In this document: positions 60,249-64,000 of the stretch, piece after piece
How the letters are laid out: every line of letters starts with the position of its first letter
How positions within the stretch are numbered: the first letter of the stretch is position 1
Origin: Cladobotryum mycophilum
Lineage: Eukaryota > Ascomycota > Sordariomycetes > Hypocreales > Hypocreaceae
Reading direction: 5' to 3'
Length of the DNA stretch: 64,000 bases
NCBI GenBank assembly: GCA_036429605.1
Contig: JAVFKD010000015.1
Coordinates: 3,371,421-3,435,420, forward strand
Position numbers and translations under genes: made by a program
The notes under the pieces: generated by a model
Told to the model about the DNA's origin: nothing
Seen by the model: the letters and a program-made list of their open reading frames with translations, nothing else
The model's database searches: none

Positions 60249-61016
60249 ATGTCGCTACCCTACTCCAACCTCGAGGTTGTCCCAGACCAGTCGCTGCCAG
60301 AGGTAGCGCCGTCGGCGGAGAAGATTCACTACGAAATTCGGAACCATTCTCAGGAGGCGTATAAATTCGCCAGTCCCGCGAAACCGCCGCCACGAATCTG
60401 CGGCTTGCCTTACCGGAGATTCTGGCTTCTTGTGTGCGGCGCAGTCTTGGTTATAGCAGCAGCAGTGGTAGGCGGTGTTGTGGGTGGAACACAAGCGGCA
60501 AAATCCAAGGGCGGCGACGAAGCCAAAGGCGCCAACAACTCGAGTAGCAGCAGCAGCAGCAGCAGCAGCACGACACCCACAACCACAACAGCAACAGCAA
60601 CGTCGGTCACACTGTCAACAACAACAGAAATTGGGCCAAGCCAGACTCTTTATCGCGATTGCCCTTCCTCCAACAACACCATCTATAATGCGCTCGGCTC
60701 GACAAACTACCAGTTTCGCAAGATCTGCAACGCCGCCTTCCACTGGTCCGGCCCCAACGTAGTGAACCAGAGGACGGCCAGCCTCAACGACTGCATCAAC
60801 CTCTGCGTGGCGTTCAACGTGAAGAACCAGACAGAGATTGCCGCTGGCGAGAGCAACATCTGCAACGGGGTCTACTAGCGACACAATATCGACGACCGGG
60901 ACTAGCCGGGCCAATGCTTTGGGGCCACCATCCAAAATTCCTCAACTACGGGGTTCCCAATCACGGCAGAGACGATCTGTGATTCGGCTGGTTGGATTAA
61001 CCAGCGCGTGCTTTAG
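60249..61016 (+). CDS. Single-pass membrane protein with PAN/apple-like ectodomain, 3' part interrupted by stops
   Basis: The open frame 60249-60878 encodes 209 residues: an N-terminal cytosolic part (MSLPYSNLEVVPDQSLPEVA), a TM (FWLLVCGAVLVIAAAVVGG), a Ser/Thr-rich stalk and an ectodomain with Cys pairs (YRDCPSSNNT, YQFRKICNAAF, LNDCINLCVAFN, SNICNGVY). After the TAG at 60876-60878 the same frame continues RHNIDDRD, a second TAG (60903-60905), then PGQCFGAT and FPITAETICDSAGWINQ to a final TAG at 61014. The family normally continues through this last part and usually has Trp at the first stop, so two TGG-to-TAG changes are likely. The product as written lacks the last conserved Cys. A pseudogene or a recently truncated allele; base errors are possible. 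Role unknown. Confidence 0.75.
60546..60570 (+). repeat. (AGC)n microsatellite within the Ser stalk
   Basis: About eight AGC units encode the poly-Ser run of the PAN-like protein and are followed by ACA/ACC-rich Thr codons. It is likely length-variable between strains. Confidence 0.85.
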
Positions 61017-64000
61017 GAGAGCAAGCCTTGCGGGACATTCTCATGGACATGAATGTGCAAAGACAAAGATAGTACATATTGCGGCCCATCAACATTTAGA
61101 CGATCAGCTATGTTTCGTCCATCTGCCTACCCACTAAAATCCTATCCAATCACTCATCTAGGTAGTTATTTGGACCGCTGAGGCCGGGAGCTTAATCACC
61201 TGAGCACACTCTTGGCGGCATCACTGCCTATTTTCTCTTTTGCATCGCTCATCAGTGTTTTTTTTTGCGGATGTTGCGTTGAGGACAATAAGAGAAAAAG
61301 CAGGTTGCGGAAGCGTTCGGTGGTAGGAGGGAAAAGAAAAAGAAGAGTTAGAGTCACGATACAGTGTCCAACAATCAATGACTTGTCGAGACATATCTCG
61401 GGCTCTGCTCTCTCTATTAGTATCACCTATGTTATGGTATGAAAGGTTGGTCATTTATGTATATTACTTAATCACGTATATATATATAACAATAATAAGA
61501 CTCTAGTAGCTACCGTATTGTTCTAGTAATTACTCAAAGCAATTCATCTTCGCCTGTTGTAAGAATAAATAAATAAAGTAATTCTAAAAAATATTGCGGT
61601 CTTTCTACCCTTTCATCGTAATCTTTTTAGCACAAAAATGACAGGTATTGAGTCCAGTCAATATTTGTGATGTACACGGATTAAAGTTGTGTGTAGTTTG
61701 TAACAGTAGCCATTTCTACAGCCGTCTTTCAATCGCCAACCATGTAGCAGATGTTGCCTGCAACAGCCCCTTGATCTCGCAGCCAACCTCAGCGCCAAAC
61801 AGACAACCCTGGCCGTGATTTTGTAAGAAAACCTAATTTTTACACAGTGCATTTGGTTCATCGGCGAGTAGAAGATAAATCAGATTCCTTGTTTAGATGC
61901 TACGGTAGCATGCGGAAATGTGCAATGTCAAATTATACCCCTTTATTATACTAAGTTGTTTGCACACTTCTGACTTACACTGGTTGATAGGGTAGGTCTG
62001 CAAATCTTGCGGAATCGGAGCCGACTGAAGCAGGATCAGATCCCTGGGTATTCTCGCCAATCTTGCACATGGGGGTGATCCATAGGTTTGCCGTATCGAC
62101 AAGTGCTCATCCCCGCCTGTTTACGGAGTACTCGGATAGCAATCCGTCATCATCTTGTGGCCTTGAAGTCTCCATCTTAGAGTGCCACTAGAAGCAATCA
62201 TCATCACATTCACAAACGAAGAACGCGCTTGCTACCACCGTGTGGAAGTTCTAGCTCGCCCCATAGAGACAAAGTTACTCACTAAATTCCAAGACCTGAT
62301 GAACTGGTGGAACAAAGGCAAGAGTTCGTCCTCTGAGAGGAAATGTCTTGCCAAACGATCCACGCCAGGACTGCCTTTAATGGTTCGCCGAAAAATAAAC
62401 AAACTGATGGGGCAAATGGGGGAGGCGGGAGATCGGTACCGCGTCGCGCGTCGCGATCATGTCATAGCGCTCGGCCGACGACAACACATGCTCTCTCAGG
62501 GGGATGGGCAAGCCACAGAAACCAATGCAACATCATGTTGCCTTGCAAAGGACATACATGTACTGCTGACCAACAGGTCGTAGACATCCAGGGCTCTGTC
62601 TAATGACTTTGGCCCCTGCAATTTGCATCCCGTCATGGCAGCAAATTGCGTCCAATTATTCATGCACGGCACCCAATTCGACGCAATTGTTTCGCTGACC
62701 AACGGCCCGCTGCCGTTCTTTCTGGTCGGCCACGCATTGACATCAAAATGCGTTTGGCCAACAGACGAACCAAGCTCACCGACGCTCAGGACTCTCATAA
62801 GAAAAGAAGATTCTTCATGAGAGACAGACAGTAAGTAGTACTAGTATACTGTAACCTTTAACCTACTTACCGCCATATTCATGTTTTGAAGATATATCGT
62901 CTACTGCACCTTCATGCAGATAGTTCCAAAGATTCCACGCGTCAACAACCCGTTGATGTTGTCGTTCTCCGCGGCATGCAGAATCGGGTTTTGTTGGTAA
63001 GTTACCAAATGAGGAAGAAAGCACCACCGGTCCCTGCACGAGATTTCGTGTGGCGGATCCGTTCGTGCATTTTTTTCCCGCCGAGGTTTGCCAGTCAGGG
63101 GTTTGCTTTTGAAGGTGGCGGCCTCGCGTATCAAAACTTGGCACTCAAGACATTTTGACTCTCCGCCGCCAAATGATGCAACCTGCAGGTCAGACATTAT
63201 TATCCATGTCCATGTGGAGGCGACGGAGAACAAATTACTGCACACACCCTGATGTCATGTCCCTAACCACAACCGCATCAAAGTGCTATGGTGACAATCT
63301 GTAGGAACAAACAACTGCATGAGAGTCACCGACTAAGTTGATATCTTCAAATGGTTGAGACCGCATGGAAGCTATAGCCATAGTTAGTATTATAAATTTC
63401 ATGGATCAATCTTTTGTCTCTGAAGTTCAGATGATTTCGTCCGTGTTGGCAAATGGGGGCCGTGTTGTAAATTCCAGCTACCCTATATACTGCGCTGGGC
63501 ATCACAAGACAATGATGAGAATCGTTCAGCTGTCAGTGACAATAAAAACGAAGATAATGTTTGGCTTGGGATGTCATCTATATGGTGCTCCATGTGTGTT
63601 TTATTGCCTAGATAGTTTCTCTTCTTGTTATTGTGTGTATGTGTGTAAGTATTTACTGTAGTCGTATTGGTGGTTTATCTATAGACACATGTAATATTAC
63701 AGCATGGGTTAGGCAGTATTGATGCACCACGTTAGAGGGATAGATGCACACGATAGGGGTTTTAGTATTTGGTCTACGGCATTGAATGAATAGTCTTTAC
63801 TATTTAGATAGCGTTGGGCTTTTCTATCATCAAGCTCTTCCACTGTAGACCCTCATGCCATGTTACTGAGCAAAGGTTGAGTCACACCGGAATGAATCCC
63901 TCTCCATCCCCCGCCAAACAGCTAGGCAGAAGATATTTTCGACGTTTGCTTTTTATGCTGAAACTTTAGGGCGGAGCTATGTTTTCACCGACGCCATCAA
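61017..64000. other. Gene-less end of window
   Basis: About 3 kb of AT-rich sequence. The longest frame (62182-62583, +, 133 codons, basic and Ser-rich) has no motif I recognise and no credible leader. I see no supported gene. Confidence 0.45.

Noticed and set aside
62182..62583. 133-codon plus-strand frame near the window end
   Set aside because: Basic, Ser/Arg-rich sequence without a domain, leader or family resemblance I can defend; overlapping frames are equally open.
1..64000. CRISPR arrays, insertion sequences, complete transposons
   Set aside because: No spaced direct repeats, transposase, integrase or reverse-transcriptase motifs were seen on either strand, and the genome is eukaryotic.

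Overview
The window reads as nuclear DNA of a filamentous ascomycete (Pezizomycotina, most likely Sordariomycetes; the genus cannot be fixed from sequence alone). The reasons are short 47-95 nt spliceosomal introns with CTAAC-like branch sites, a highly reducing iterative PKS, a NACHT-WD40 NLR-type gene, a NIS1-type secreted effector, dispersed single 5S rRNA genes and a LaeA-like methyltransferase. All gene models here were spliced by hand from reading frame, splice signals and family knowledge.

Layout. 0-1.2 kb: 3' part of an MFS drug/H+ antiporter. 1.2-4.4 kb: gene-poor, with one degenerate ORF. 4.5-6.6 kb: a convergent pair, a NIS1-type effector and a secreted inorganic pyrophosphatase. 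8.8-20.3 kb: a compact secondary-metabolism-like block (HR-PKS, amidohydrolase, PhzF-fold protein). 20.9-27.7 kb: a small stress-type protein, an unknown small gene and a large GAF hybrid histidine kinase. 28.9-30.6 kb: a radical-SAM lysine 2,3-aminomutase homologue. 30.9-35.6 kb: a broken NACHT-WD40 gene. 36.4-37.8 kb: a WW-domain protein. 38.8-40.6 kb: an unknown membrane protein. 42.8-48.2 kb: a FAS1 protein, an NAD(P)-binding protein, a six-cysteine secreted miniprotein and an SDR. 49.8 kb: an intron-bearing tRNA-Leu(CAA). 50.6-54.7 kb: a divergent P450 / LaeA-like methyltransferase pair. 54.7-64 kb: gene-poor, with two 5S rRNA genes in opposite orientation, a flavin monooxygenase relic, a single-pass surface protein and a PAN-like membrane protein.

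Two patterns cut across the genes. First, several clear genes are interrupted by single-base length changes that fall almost entirely in mononucleotide runs (MFS, amidohydrolase, WW protein, twice in the NLR). This looks like homopolymer miscalling or slippage. Second, five premature in-frame stops (PhzF, KamA, NLR, and two in the PAN-like gene) can each be explained by one C-to-T change in a CpA context, on one strand or the other. That is the change made by repeat-induced point mutation (RIP).

The most interesting biology is the PKS block. The PKS is open end to end and keeps its KS, AT, ACP and SAM-binding signatures, but it has lost both DH catalytic residues and the KR catalytic lysine. 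It sits beside an amidohydrolase and a PhzF-fold enzyme, an unusual set of partners. I did not find a wholly new system that the sequence alone can prove.
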